Source of the DNA: Planctomycetota bacterium
Lineage (GTDB): Bacteria; Planctomycetota; Planctomycetia; Isosphaerales; Isosphaeraceae
Reading direction: 5' to 3'
NCBI GenBank assembly: GCA_021777845.1
Contig: JAJYDB010000005.1
Coordinates: forward strand, 1 to 45,604
DNA length: 45,604 nucleotides
The stretch's first letter is position 1. Every line of letters begins with the position of its first letter. The notes beneath the pieces were generated by a model that saw only the letters and a list, made by a program, of their open reading frames with translations, was not told the DNA's origin and made no database searches. Made by a program: the position numbers and the translations under genes. Below are positions 33,054 to 40,801 of this stretch, piece by piece.

Positions 33054-35165
33054 ATGGAACAAGGCGTTTTCCACGTTCCGGGTTTGCCGTTCGACTTCGC
33101 GACCCCGCTGGGCTTGACCGCGTGGGCGGTGCTCGCGGGGGTGCCGGTCGCGATCGTGGCGCTCTATTTTTTGAAGCTGCGGCGAAAGCCGGTGCAGGTG
33201 CCGAGCACGCTGCTTTGGCGTCGGAGTCTCGAGGATCTGCACGTCAACAGCCTGTTTCAGCGGCTCCGGCGCAATCTCCTGTTGTTTTTGCAGTTGCTGA
33301 TCGTCTTTCTGGTGATGCTGGCGCTCTTGGGACCGCGTTCGATCGGCTCCTCGGGGCAAGGACAGCTTTATGTGATTGCGATCGACAATTCGGCGAGCAT
33401 GGGTGCGAAGGACGTCGCGCCGACGCGGCTGGCGCGGGCGCAGGCGGAGGCGCGGAAGTTGCTCGACGGCATGGAGTCGAACGACCTTGCGATGGTGATC
33501 GCGTTCGCCGACTCGGCCCGCGTGGTTTCAAATTACACGAGCGATAAACGGCTCTTGCGGCAAAGGATCGACGCGATCGAGCCGACCGACGCCTCGACGT
33601 CGCTCCGCGAAGCGTTGCAGGTGGCGGCGGGGCTGGCGAATCCGTCAAAGCAAGTGGGCGAAGGAGTGGTTGCGGCCGCCGTAAAGACGCCGAAACTGAA
33701 GATTTACACCGACGGCGGGTTTGCGGACGTCGACGGCTTCAGCCTTGGGAACCTTGAGCCCGAGGTCATCGTGCTTGGTCCCGCGCCGCCGGCGTACGTG
33801 CCGCCGACACCCGGCGACGCGACGTCGTCGCGCGCGAAGTCGCTGGGGGCGTCGGACAACATCGCGATCCTTGCCTTGCAGACGCGTCGGAACGAAGAGA
33901 AAACCGACATGATCCAGCTCTTCGGGCGCGTCCGAAATTACCGCGGCGAGGACGTCGCGACCGAGGCGAAGTTATATCGACGCGACGCCGAGCAGCCGGG
34001 CGGCGCGCCGACGCTTGTCGACGCCGCGAGCCTCAAGATCCCCGCGCTTTCGGAGCGGTCGTTTGAGTTTGACATCCCCGACACCGGCGCGGCGGAGCTT
34101 GAGGTCCGCATTGACGACGAAGACGCGCTCGCGATCGACAATCGCGCCTACGCGGTCGTCGGCAGCCCGCGGAAGGCACAGGTGCTCGTCGTCACGCCGG
34201 GCAACAAATATCTCGTCGACACGCTCAAGACTTCGACCGCCGCCGAACGCGCCGATGTGGTCGTGATCAATGCCGAGCAAGTGAAGCAAGACCCGTTCGC
34301 GCGCGACCTGAAGTCGGGGCGGTACGACCTCGTGATTTTCGACCAGTTTCGCCCCGAATCCGACCCGCAGTCGAACACTTTGTATTTCGGCGCGCTGCCG
34401 CCCGGCAAGGTGTACGCCGAGTCGAAACCGGTGCAGAATCCCGTTATTCTCGATTGGGACGTGAGCCACCCGTTGATGCAGTTCATCCGCGACCTCTCCG
34501 CCGTCGCGGTCCTCAAAGCGGTCGCGGTCGAGCCGCCTCCGGGCGCGATCGAGCTCATCAAAAGCAACACCGCCGTGCTGGCGTTCGTCGCGCCGCGCGA
34601 GGGGTTCTCCGACGTTGTCGTGACCTTCCCGCTCATGGACGGACAAAACTTCAACACCAACTGGTTCCGTTATATCAGCTTTCCCTTGTTTCTCTTTAAC
34701 ACCTTGCAAACCCTCGGCAACGCGCGCGATGCGGGAGGCGAGGATTCGCATGCACCGGGCCTGCCGATCACGCTTCGCGTCGACGAGGCGGGCGAGGAGA
34801 TGGAAGTCGTCGCCCCTTCGGGACGCGTCGACCAGCTGAAGCGGACCTCGCAGGGGCAATTCGTCTACAACGGCGCCGGCAAAACCGGCGTTTATCACGC
34901 GAGGTGGGGAAAAGACGGCGCGCTCGCGTTCGCGGTCAATCTCTTCAACGAGCGCGAGAGCGACCTCGCCACCCGCGGACTCGTTCCCGAAGGTACGCCG
35001 CCGGAACAAACGGACCAGTATAAGATTAAGATTGGATATAGCCCGGTGGCGGGGTCGTCGAAGGCGGTTCCGGAGCGTAAGGACGACTGGTGGTGGCTTG
35101 CGCTCGCGGCTCTCGCCGTCGTGATCTTTGAGTGGTACGTCTACAACCGACGCGTGTATCTCTGA
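33054..35165 (+). CDS. BatA-like VWA membrane protein
   Basis: A 703-residue protein. The N-terminus has the BatA_N arrangement: span at about residues 22-40, then LKLRRKPVQVPSTLLWRRSL, and a second span NLLLFLQLLIVFLVMLALLG (about 74-93). The VWA domain follows with intact MIDAS DNSASM (Asp111, Ser113, Ser115). The middle contains a CARDB-like and amidotransferase-like stretch (VLVVTPGNKYLVDTLK, later GRYDLVIFDQF). A final span WWWLALAALAVVIFEWYVY precedes the C-terminus. It shares this architecture with the 1030-residue VWA protein and is likely its partner. Both are expected to be extracytoplasmic with membrane anchors and to be acted on by MoxR. Confidence 0.9.
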   Translation: MEQGVFHVPGLPFDFATPLGLTAWAVLAGVPVAIVALYFLKLRRKPVQVPSTLLWRRSLEDLHVNSLFQRLRRNLLLFLQLLIVFLVMLALLGPRSIGSSGQGQLYVIAIDNSASMGAKDVAPTRLARAQAEARKLLDGMESNDLAMVIAFADSARVVSNYTSDKRLLRQRIDAIEPTDASTSLREALQVAAGLANPSKQVGEGVVAAAVKTPKLKIYTDGGFADVDGFSLGNLEPEVIVLGPAPPAYVPPTPGDATSSRAKSLGASDNIAILALQTRRNEEKTDMIQLFGRVRNYRGEDVATEAKLYRRDAEQPGGAPTLVDAASLKIPALSERSFEFDIPDTGAAELEVRIDDEDALAIDNRAYAVVGSPRKAQVLVVTPGNKYLVDTLKTSTAAERADVVVINAEQVKQDPFARDLKSGRYDLVIFDQFRPESDPQSNTLYFGALPPGKVYAESKPVQNPVILDWDVSHPLMQFIRDLSAVAVLKAVAVEPPPGAIELIKSNTAVLAFVAPREGFSDVVVTFPLMDGQNFNTNWFRYISFPLFLFNTLQTLGNARDAGGEDSHAPGLPITLRVDEAGEEMEVVAPSGRVDQLKRTSQGQFVYNGAGKTGVYHARWGKDGALAFAVNLFNERESDLATRGLVPEGTPPEQTDQYKIKIGYSPVAGSSKAVPERKDDWWWLALAALAVVIFEWYVYNRRVYL

Positions 35166-35197
35166 TCGGGGCGAAAGCGTTGCGGGTCGCGCCGATT

Positions 35198-36451
35198 TTA
35201 AGTCGCGCGGGAGGAAATGCCTTCGCGCTCGGCCACCTTTGTCGGTCCGCCGCGGAGCCGTTGTTCGGCGTGCGCGGCGGGCGTGGCGGGCTGCGCGGCG
35301 TGCCGGAGGACGAGGCGATTGATCTCGGGCGGGCAACCGTAGCGAAGCGGATGCTTGCCGCCGACGCCCTGACTGACGTAGAGCGTCGAACGCCGGCTGC
35401 GAAAGACGCCGCGGTCGAATCGGCGGGAATAGACGCTCGGCATGAAGGCCGGCCCGATCAGCGGCAGTCGGATCTGTCCGCCGTGATTGTGTCCGGACAG
35501 CATCAGGTGGACGCCTGCCTTCGAGGCGCGCGGGAATTTGTCGGGGGTGTGCGAGAGCACGATGCGGACGTCCGACGGCGGCGCGGACGAGAAGTCGAGC
35601 GGCGCGCCCCAGGGGTGCGCCGTGCCGCCGATCGCGAGTACGCCGCGTTCGGTTTCGAGGAGCCTCCAAGCACCGTCGAGCAGCTCGAAGCCCGCCGCGC
35701 CGAGAGCCGCCTGGGAGGCTTCGGGATGATGCTCGACGTCGTGATTACCAAGGATGGCGAATTGGCCGAGCCTGCCGCGGAGTCGAGCGAAGAGGGGCTC
35801 GACCCACTCGACTACGTCGTCGTCGAGCAAGTCGCCGGTGAAGACGACGAGGTCGGATTCGAACTCGGCCGCACGCGCGAACACGTGTTCAAAATAGTCG
35901 CGTGCGTAACTGCGCGCGAAGTGGAGGTCGGAGATTTGCAAGATCGAGAGGCCGTCGAGCGCGGGGGGCCAGCCGGGAAGCTCGAGGTTGCGCGGCGTCA
36001 GTCGCAGACGCAACGATTCGTTGCCCGGCAGCAGGAGCATCCAGGAGTGTCCGCCTTGGCCGCGGAGGCGCTCGGCGACTTGTCGCGTCGTCGCGTGAAT
36101 CGGCAGACCGAGGTGCGGACGCGGGTCGAGTTCCACGGCGCCGCGAACAAGGTCGCGGTCGCGCCGCGCGTGGAGCATCGCGGTCGCAATCGGAACAACG
36201 ACGACGGCATTGAACGCGGATCCGAAAACATAGAGCTTTGAGACGAGTTCAAGCTCGCCCCAGCCGCCGCCGGCCCAACGGCAGCCGACCCAGGCCGGAA
36301 TGCCGACGAGACCCGCGAGCGCGGCGAGCTTCACGAGATTCATTGAACGTTCGCTGCGACCTAAACCGCCGTGCATGACGTTCACGATCCAGATCCAGAA
36401 GGCAACGTGGCCGCAGGCCGCGGCGGCGGCGAGGAAGACTTGCTGCGTCAT
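35198..36451 (-). CDS. Membrane-anchored metallophosphoesterase
   Basis: A 417-residue calcineurin-like phosphoesterase. An N-terminal membrane region (spans about residues 4-25, 38-55 and 73-93) is followed by the catalytic domain with all metal-ligand motifs: ISDLHFARS (Asp175, His177), TGDLLDDD (Asp207), LGNHD (Asn236, His237), LSHTPD (His301) and SGHNHGGQ (His321, His323). This is the YkuE-type pattern, often on the periplasmic or cytoplasmic face. It may act on UDP-diacylglucosamine-like or other phosphodiesters; the substrate is not readable. The C-terminal 35 residues are Ala/Arg-rich. It starts one base after the stop of the PAS-GAF-REC gene, so translation is coupled. Confidence 0.9.
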   Translation of the reverse strand: MTQQVFLAAAAACGHVAFWIWIVNVMHGGLGRSERSMNLVKLAALAGLVGIPAWVGCRWAGGGWGELELVSKLYVFGSAFNAVVVVPIATAMLHARRDRDLVRGAVELDPRPHLGLPIHATTRQVAERLRGQGGHSWMLLLPGNESLRLRLTPRNLELPGWPPALDGLSILQISDLHFARSYARDYFEHVFARAAEFESDLVVFTGDLLDDDVVEWVEPLFARLRGRLGQFAILGNHDVEHHPEASQAALGAAGFELLDGAWRLLETERGVLAIGGTAHPWGAPLDFSSAPPSDVRIVLSHTPDKFPRASKAGVHLMLSGHNHGGQIRLPLIGPAFMPSVYSRRFDRGVFRSRRSTLYVSQGVGGKHPLRYGCPPEINRLVLRHAAQPATPAAHAEQRLRGGPTKVAEREGISSRAT

Positions 36452-36452
36452 C

Positions 36453-38159
36453 TCAATCCGATCGTGGTTGGGAAGCGTCCTCGCGGAGGCGCGTCGACTG
36501 CTCGACGGCCTCCATCAAGCGATCGACGCGAAACGGCTTGTAGAGGACGATTTGCAGCCCTTCCTGGCGGGCCTTGACGATCGAGTGCGCGGGGTCGTAG
36601 CCGAATCCGGTCATGAGGACCACAGGCATGTTCGGCCGAATTTCGCGGAGTTTCGCGAAAATCTCGTAGCCGTTCATATCGGGAAGGCGGATGTCGACGA
36701 GCGCGACCGAGTAGGACTGTTGCCGCGCCAGCGCGACCGCCTCGTGAGCGTCGCGGGCGGTCTCGACGGTGACCCCCTCGCGACCGAGGAACTGGTGCGC
36801 CGAGCGCCTGATCGTCTCGTCGGCGTCGACCACGAGGACGCCCAGCCCCGAAAGATGCGACTGCAAACGTTGAGCGTTGCGTCGCGGCGAAGGGGCGATC
36901 GACGAGCCGACGCGCTGGATCAGGCCGCGGATTTCACGGGCGCGATAGATCAACTGCTTCAGGCGCATGATGATTTCATCGTCATGGCCCGCGTAGCGAT
37001 CGAGGACGGTCGTGGCGTCGCTGAGGATGCCGTCGAGCGGCAACGCCAGCTCGCGACTGATCGCTTCGATCGACTCGGTTGCCGTCGTGACCTTCTCGGC
37101 CTGAAGCAATTCGAGCGTGTTCAGCGCGGAGGCGACGTTGCGGGCGTAAATTTCGAGAAACTGGCGGTCGCGGTCGTCGAATGCGTTCGGCTGCGGGTTT
37201 TCGACGTTCAACGTCCCGATCACCGTGCCATGATAAATCAGCGGGATCGTGAGCGAGCTGCGTGCCCCGGCGGCGCCCTCAAGATAAAGCGGGTCGTTCG
37301 TCGTGTCGGCGCACAGATAGCTCGTGCCTGTGGCCGCGACGAAACCGGTGACGCCGTTCCCTTCGCGTCGCGCGTACAGTTCGCGATTGGCCGCGAGCGG
37401 CGTCATGCCTTCGGTTAAAAGCGGCACGAGACGGTCGGTCATGCGGTCGAGCAGGCGAATTTCGATGTAGTCGAGGCCGAGCAGGTCCTTCATGTGCCGC
37501 GCGATATTGAACTTGAGCAGCTCCTTGCGCTCCTCGACCCCCATCTCGGCGAGCTCTTCGGGAGTGAGGTCGGCAAGTTCGTCGCCCGCCTTGTGAATGG
37601 CGTTGATTTTCTGCTGCTGGAGCGTTTCGCCGGTGATGTCGCGGGTGAGCGCGATCAGGTGGGTGACAACACCCGAAACGTCGACCACCGGCGTCGCGGT
37701 GACGCGCAAGTAACGATTCGCGCCGATGCGGAGTTCGGTGCCGGAAGGCTGTTTGGTCGCGAGCGCCGTGAGGAATGGACACGGCTCGGAGCCGAGAATC
37801 TCAGGCGATCCGAGCGCGCTGTAGAAGCGATTGCCGATCGTCTCGACATCGGGGATGCAGAGCTGCTGAAACTCGGGGTTGGCCCAGATCACGCGGAGGT
37901 CGGGGTCGACGACCGCGACGCCGTCGGCGATCGCGTCCAGGATTTCGTCGGCTTGGATCAAAACGCCCGCCCAGCGCACCGCGGAGAGCTGCGACTGGTC
38001 GACGAAGACGCCCGCGAACTCCTTCTCGCGCAGCAGGATGAGTGCCCGCGCCATCGTCCGCGCCGTCACAAGCTCATAGCCGTGCGCGAGATGGGCGCGC
38101 GCGACGGGGTCGATGTGGGCGTCGCGTTCGATCAAAAGTAGTCGAGGCTTATCGGCCAC
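36453..38159 (-). CDS. PAS-GAF-response regulator with degenerate histidine-kinase helix
   Basis: A 568-residue signalling protein. Residues 1-65 resemble a degenerate receiver (LLLIERDAHIDPVARAHL). A PAS domain (about 70-180) and GAF domain (about 205-352) follow. Residues 355-417 look like a HisKA dimerisation helix pair, but the box reads ISRELALPLDGIL: Arg369 replaces the phosphoacceptor His. No HATPase domain follows. A C-terminal receiver (about 438-560) is intact: phosphoacceptor Asp489 in VALVDIRLPDMNG and Lys541 in LYKPFR. It therefore cannot autophosphorylate as a histidine kinase and probably receives phosphate or senses ligand to act allosterically. It is coupled to the metallophosphoesterase, its likely effector or partner. 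The start is GTG 38159 with GAGGA seven bases upstream. Confidence 0.88.
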   Translation of the reverse strand: MADKPRLLLIERDAHIDPVARAHLAHGYELVTARTMARALILLREKEFAGVFVDQSQLSAVRWAGVLIQADEILDAIADGVAVVDPDLRVIWANPEFQQLCIPDVETIGNRFYSALGSPEILGSEPCPFLTALATKQPSGTELRIGANRYLRVTATPVVDVSGVVTHLIALTRDITGETLQQQKINAIHKAGDELADLTPEELAEMGVEERKELLKFNIARHMKDLLGLDYIEIRLLDRMTDRLVPLLTEGMTPLAANRELYARREGNGVTGFVAATGTSYLCADTTNDPLYLEGAAGARSSLTIPLIYHGTVIGTLNVENPQPNAFDDRDRQFLEIYARNVASALNTLELLQAEKVTTATESIEAISRELALPLDGILSDATTVLDRYAGHDDEIIMRLKQLIYRAREIRGLIQRVGSSIAPSPRRNAQRLQSHLSGLGVLVVDADETIRRSAHQFLGREGVTVETARDAHEAVALARQQSYSVALVDIRLPDMNGYEIFAKLREIRPNMPVVLMTGFGYDPAHSIVKARQEGLQIVLYKPFRVDRLMEAVEQSTRLREDASQPRSD

Positions 38160-38333
38160 GCGCGGATCCTCGCGCGACAGGCGCGCGGCATCTCGGTTGT
38201 TACCAACCGACTGAAATCATGGTAATCCTTATATCGTAGCGGGGGTTCGGGCGGTGCGACAAGCCGAGCGTCGCTCATGTTTCCTTCGAGAGACGTTCGA
38301 CGCGGGACAGCCGGCAAAGCAGAGGGCGAGCGG

Positions 38334-38906
38334 ATGACCGGGATGAATCGTTGGACTTCGCACGCGGCGGGACTGCTCGTCATTGACATCCAAGACCGCT
38401 TGATCGGCGCGATCGACGGCGGTGAGCGCGTGGTTTGGAACGCGTCGAGGCTGATTCGAGCGGCGAACCTGCTCAAAATCCCCGTCTGGGCCAGCGAGCA
38501 ATATCCCCAAGGACTGGGTCCGACGGTCGCATCGCTGGCCGCGACCCTGCCCGCGCCGTTGCCGAAAACGACCTTTCACGCCCTCGGCGCCGCGGGTCTG
38601 CGCGACTCGCTGCGCGACGCCGACGTTGCCCATCTGACGCTGACGGGCATCGAGGCGCACGTCTGCGTGGCCCAGACTGCGCTCGAATTGAACGGGATCG
38701 GCTACCGCGTCCAGGTCGTCGCGGACGCCGTCGGCTCGCGGTCGACCCTCGATTTTAAGGTCGCGCTGCGGCGGCTCGCGGCCGAAGGGGTGACGATCAC
38801 CACGACCGAAGCCGTCCTCTTCGAGTGGACCGAGCGCTCCGACAGACCTGAGTTTAAGGCGATCAGCGCGCTCGTGAAGGAAAGTCCGCCGGCCGCGACG
38901 TCTTGA
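38334..38906 (+). CDS. Isochorismatase-family cysteine hydrolase
   Basis: A 190-residue protein with the catalytic triad Asp18 (LLVIDIQDRL), Lys78 (LPKTTFHALG) and Cys111 (TGIEAHVCVAQTALEL). The His/cis-peptide GIEAHVCV pattern fits the YcaC/nicotinamidase-like branch. Substrate could be an amide or ester; not assignable from sequence. GAGGG lies seven bases before the ATG at 38334; an upstream extension of 19 residues lacks family similarity. A class V aminotransferase gene follows after 89 bases in the same direction. Confidence 0.9.
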   Translation: MTGMNRWTSHAAGLLVIDIQDRLIGAIDGGERVVWNASRLIRAANLLKIPVWASEQYPQGLGPTVASLAATLPAPLPKTTFHALGAAGLRDSLRDADVAHLTLTGIEAHVCVAQTALELNGIGYRVQVVADAVGSRSTLDFKVALRRLAAEGVTITTTEAVLFEWTERSDRPEFKAISALVKESPPAATS

Positions 38907-38995
38907 GCGCGAGGGCGGGTCGAAGTCTAATAGATGGAACGGGCCCGCGGCGACAATCCCGCGCGCCTCGCATACCGGAAGCTGGAGGCAGGCAG

Positions 38996-40207
38996 ATGGC
39001 GATGTTCACCCCGTCGGAGGCTCCCGCCGCGTTCAGTCCCTCGCCGCGCGTCTTGCTTGGGCCTGGACCAAGCGAGGTGCCGCCGCGCGTGCTCGCGGCC
39101 ATGGGCATGCCGCTGCTGGGCCATCTCGACCCCGAGTTCGTGAACCTGATGGACGAGACGCAACAGCTTTTGCGCTATGTCTTTCAGACGAAGAACCGGC
39201 TCACGATGGCGGTCTCGGGCACCGGCTCGGCGGGGATGGAAGCGGTCGTCGTGAACTTGATCGAGCCCGGCGACCCGATGCTCGTCTGTGTGAACGGTGT
39301 CTTCGGCGGTCGCATGGTTGACGTCGCCGAGCGCGCGGGGGCGAAGGTGTCGGTGATCGAGCGGCCCTTCGGCGAAGTCTTCGACCCGGACGAGGTCCGC
39401 GACGCCATCCGGCGCGTCCGGCCGAAAGTCGTCGGGATCGTGCACGCCGAAACCTCGACGGGCGCCTGGCAGCCGATCGAAGACATCGCTCGCGCCGCCC
39501 ACGAGGCCGACGCCTTGATCGCGATCGATACCGTCACTTCGCTCGGCGGCGTGCCGGTCGAAATCGACGGCTGGGACATCGACGCGGTCTACTCGGGGAC
39601 GCAAAAGTGCCTCAGTTGCCCGCCCGGACTGGCCCCGGTGTCGTTCGGCAACCGCGCCTCGGACGTGATCGCGCAGCGAAAGACGAAGGTGCAAAGCTGG
39701 TATCTCGACATGTCGATGATCCAGCGTTATTGGGGCAGCGACCGGTTCTATCACCACACCGCCCCGATCAGCATGAACTACGCCTTGCGCGAGGCGCTGG
39801 CGATCGTCGTCGAGGAGGGGCTGGAGTCGCGGATCGAGCGGCACGCCCTGAACGCGCGGGCCTTGAAGGCGGGCCTGGCGGCGATGGGGATGCGGCTGGT
39901 GACCGACGAGCAGCACGCCCTGCCGCAGTTGACGTGCATCCGGATCCCCGACGGCATTGAGGACATGCCGGTCCGCAAGCGGCTCCTGCATGATTGGGGG
40001 ATTGAGATCGGCGGCGGCCTGGGCCCGCTCAAGGGTCAGGCGTGGCGGATCGGTCTGATGGGACACGGCTCGCGGCAGGTGTACGTGACCCTGCTGTTGG
40101 CGGCGATGGAGACTTGCCTGCGCGACCTCGGCCTGCCGATTCACGCCGGGGCGGCACTCGCGGCGGCGTCGGAGGTCTACACGCAGGACGCCGCCTCGCC
40201 GGTCTGA
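38996..40207 (+). CDS. Class V aminotransferase, alanine-glyoxylate/serine-glyoxylate type
   Basis: A 403-residue PLP enzyme. The start LLGPGPSEVPPRVLAAMGMP and HLDPEF match the alanine-glyoxylate aminotransferase branch; SGTGSAGMEA is the phosphate loop region; HAETSTGAW and AIDTVTSLGG (Asp178) precede the PLP Lys204 in SGTQKCLSCPPGL. It likely transfers an amino group from alanine or serine to glyoxylate. GGAGG is seven bases before the ATG at 38996; an in-frame upstream extension of 31 residues looks non-coding. Length agrees with the family (about 390). Confidence 0.93.
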   Translation: MAMFTPSEAPAAFSPSPRVLLGPGPSEVPPRVLAAMGMPLLGHLDPEFVNLMDETQQLLRYVFQTKNRLTMAVSGTGSAGMEAVVVNLIEPGDPMLVCVNGVFGGRMVDVAERAGAKVSVIERPFGEVFDPDEVRDAIRRVRPKVVGIVHAETSTGAWQPIEDIARAAHEADALIAIDTVTSLGGVPVEIDGWDIDAVYSGTQKCLSCPPGLAPVSFGNRASDVIAQRKTKVQSWYLDMSMIQRYWGSDRFYHHTAPISMNYALREALAIVVEEGLESRIERHALNARALKAGLAAMGMRLVTDEQHALPQLTCIRIPDGIEDMPVRKRLLHDWGIEIGGGLGPLKGQAWRIGLMGHGSRQVYVTLLLAAMETCLRDLGLPIHAGAALAAASEVYTQDAASPV

Positions 40208-40212
40208 CCGAG

Positions 40213-40288
40213 ACCTGTACAAGCTTGTCACTGCGCGCCGTAAGTCCAAGTCCCGCTTGGCCGGATCGCGGGTTGGCTTCGTTTCGTC
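40213..40288 (+). repeat. 76-bp direct repeat, copy A
   Basis: Begins ACCTGTACAAGCTTGTC and ends GGCTTCGTTTCGTC. It matches copy B at 68 of 76 positions with no gap. It contains the palindrome ACAAGCTTGT and a CCAAG/CTTGG inverted repeat. Confidence 0.8.
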
Positions 40289-40340
40289 GATCGACCGCGC
40301 TCGCCGCGCGGGGACGAGGCGGGCCGCGCGCGCAATTTAC

Positions 40341-40369
40341 CGAAACGAACCCACCGAGGGATCGTTTCG
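40341..40369. repeat. Hairpin CGAAACGA-N13-TCGTTTCG
   Basis: Perfect 8-base arms with a 13-base loop between the two direct repeats. The right arm contains the GTTTCG motif that also ends both repeats. A seven-T run follows 14 bases after the right arm, too far for a classical terminator; a weaker role is possible. Confidence 0.5.
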
Positions 40370-40457
40370 TCGATCGTTCCGACTTTTTTTCGCGGTTCCC
40401 GATTTTCTCCCGCGTGGGCGACCCTCGCGGCTTGACGGTTGATCCGCCCCGCCCGTT

Positions 40458-40533
40458 ACCTGTACAAACTTGTCGATGCGCGCCGTAAGTCCAAGTCCTG
40501 CTTGACCGGACCTCGGTTTGGCTTCGTTTCGTC
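40458..40533 (+). repeat. 76-bp direct repeat, copy B
   Basis: Same orientation as copy A, with eight substitutions, and at an exact offset of 245 bases. The palindrome is weakened here (ACAAACTTGT). Confidence 0.8.
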
Positions 40534-40711
40534 AAGTGGCCGTTCCGCCGCGCCGAGACGCGATCCGCGGGACGCATGTATAGAGTTCGGGCGGCGTCGC
40601 GGCCCGTTGCCTGGTGGCCATTATCGGCCAAGCGTGCATGCGTGGGTGTGAGGATGAGGAGGTGCGGTCGTCGCGGCGAGGTTGACATCCGAAATTTGTC
40701 GGACTGAAGTC

Positions 40712-40740
40712 TTGCCGGAAGCAGGAACGGTTGCTACATT
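40712..40740 (+). promoter_or_regulatory. Candidate promoter for the coiled-coil membrane protein gene
   Basis: TTGCCG and TACATT are separated by 17 bases, 61 bases before the GTG start. Good match to sigma70-type promoters; inference only. Confidence 0.45.
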
Positions 40741-40801
40741 TGGAGTGTAGGACGTTCGTCCGAAGTTGGGGGTTGAGGTTACTGCTCGGAGGGTTCCCGC
40801 C

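Larger units (their letters stand above)
40208..40801. other. Long intergenic region with direct repeats and hairpins
   Basis: About 594 bases between the aminotransferase and the coiled-coil gene. It holds two 76-base direct repeats 245 bases apart, a CGAAACGA/TCGTTTCG hairpin, a seven-T run at 40384-40390, a small TGGCC/GGCCA hairpin at 40615-40630 and a promoter for the downstream gene. No protein frame is convincing. Confidence 0.7.

Noticed and set aside
40384-40390. Classical intrinsic terminator
   Set aside because: The T-run is 14 bases from the nearest strong hairpin arm, too far for the standard structure.
40213-40533. CRISPR-like repeats
   Set aside because: Only two imperfect copies with one long spacer and no cas genes nearby.
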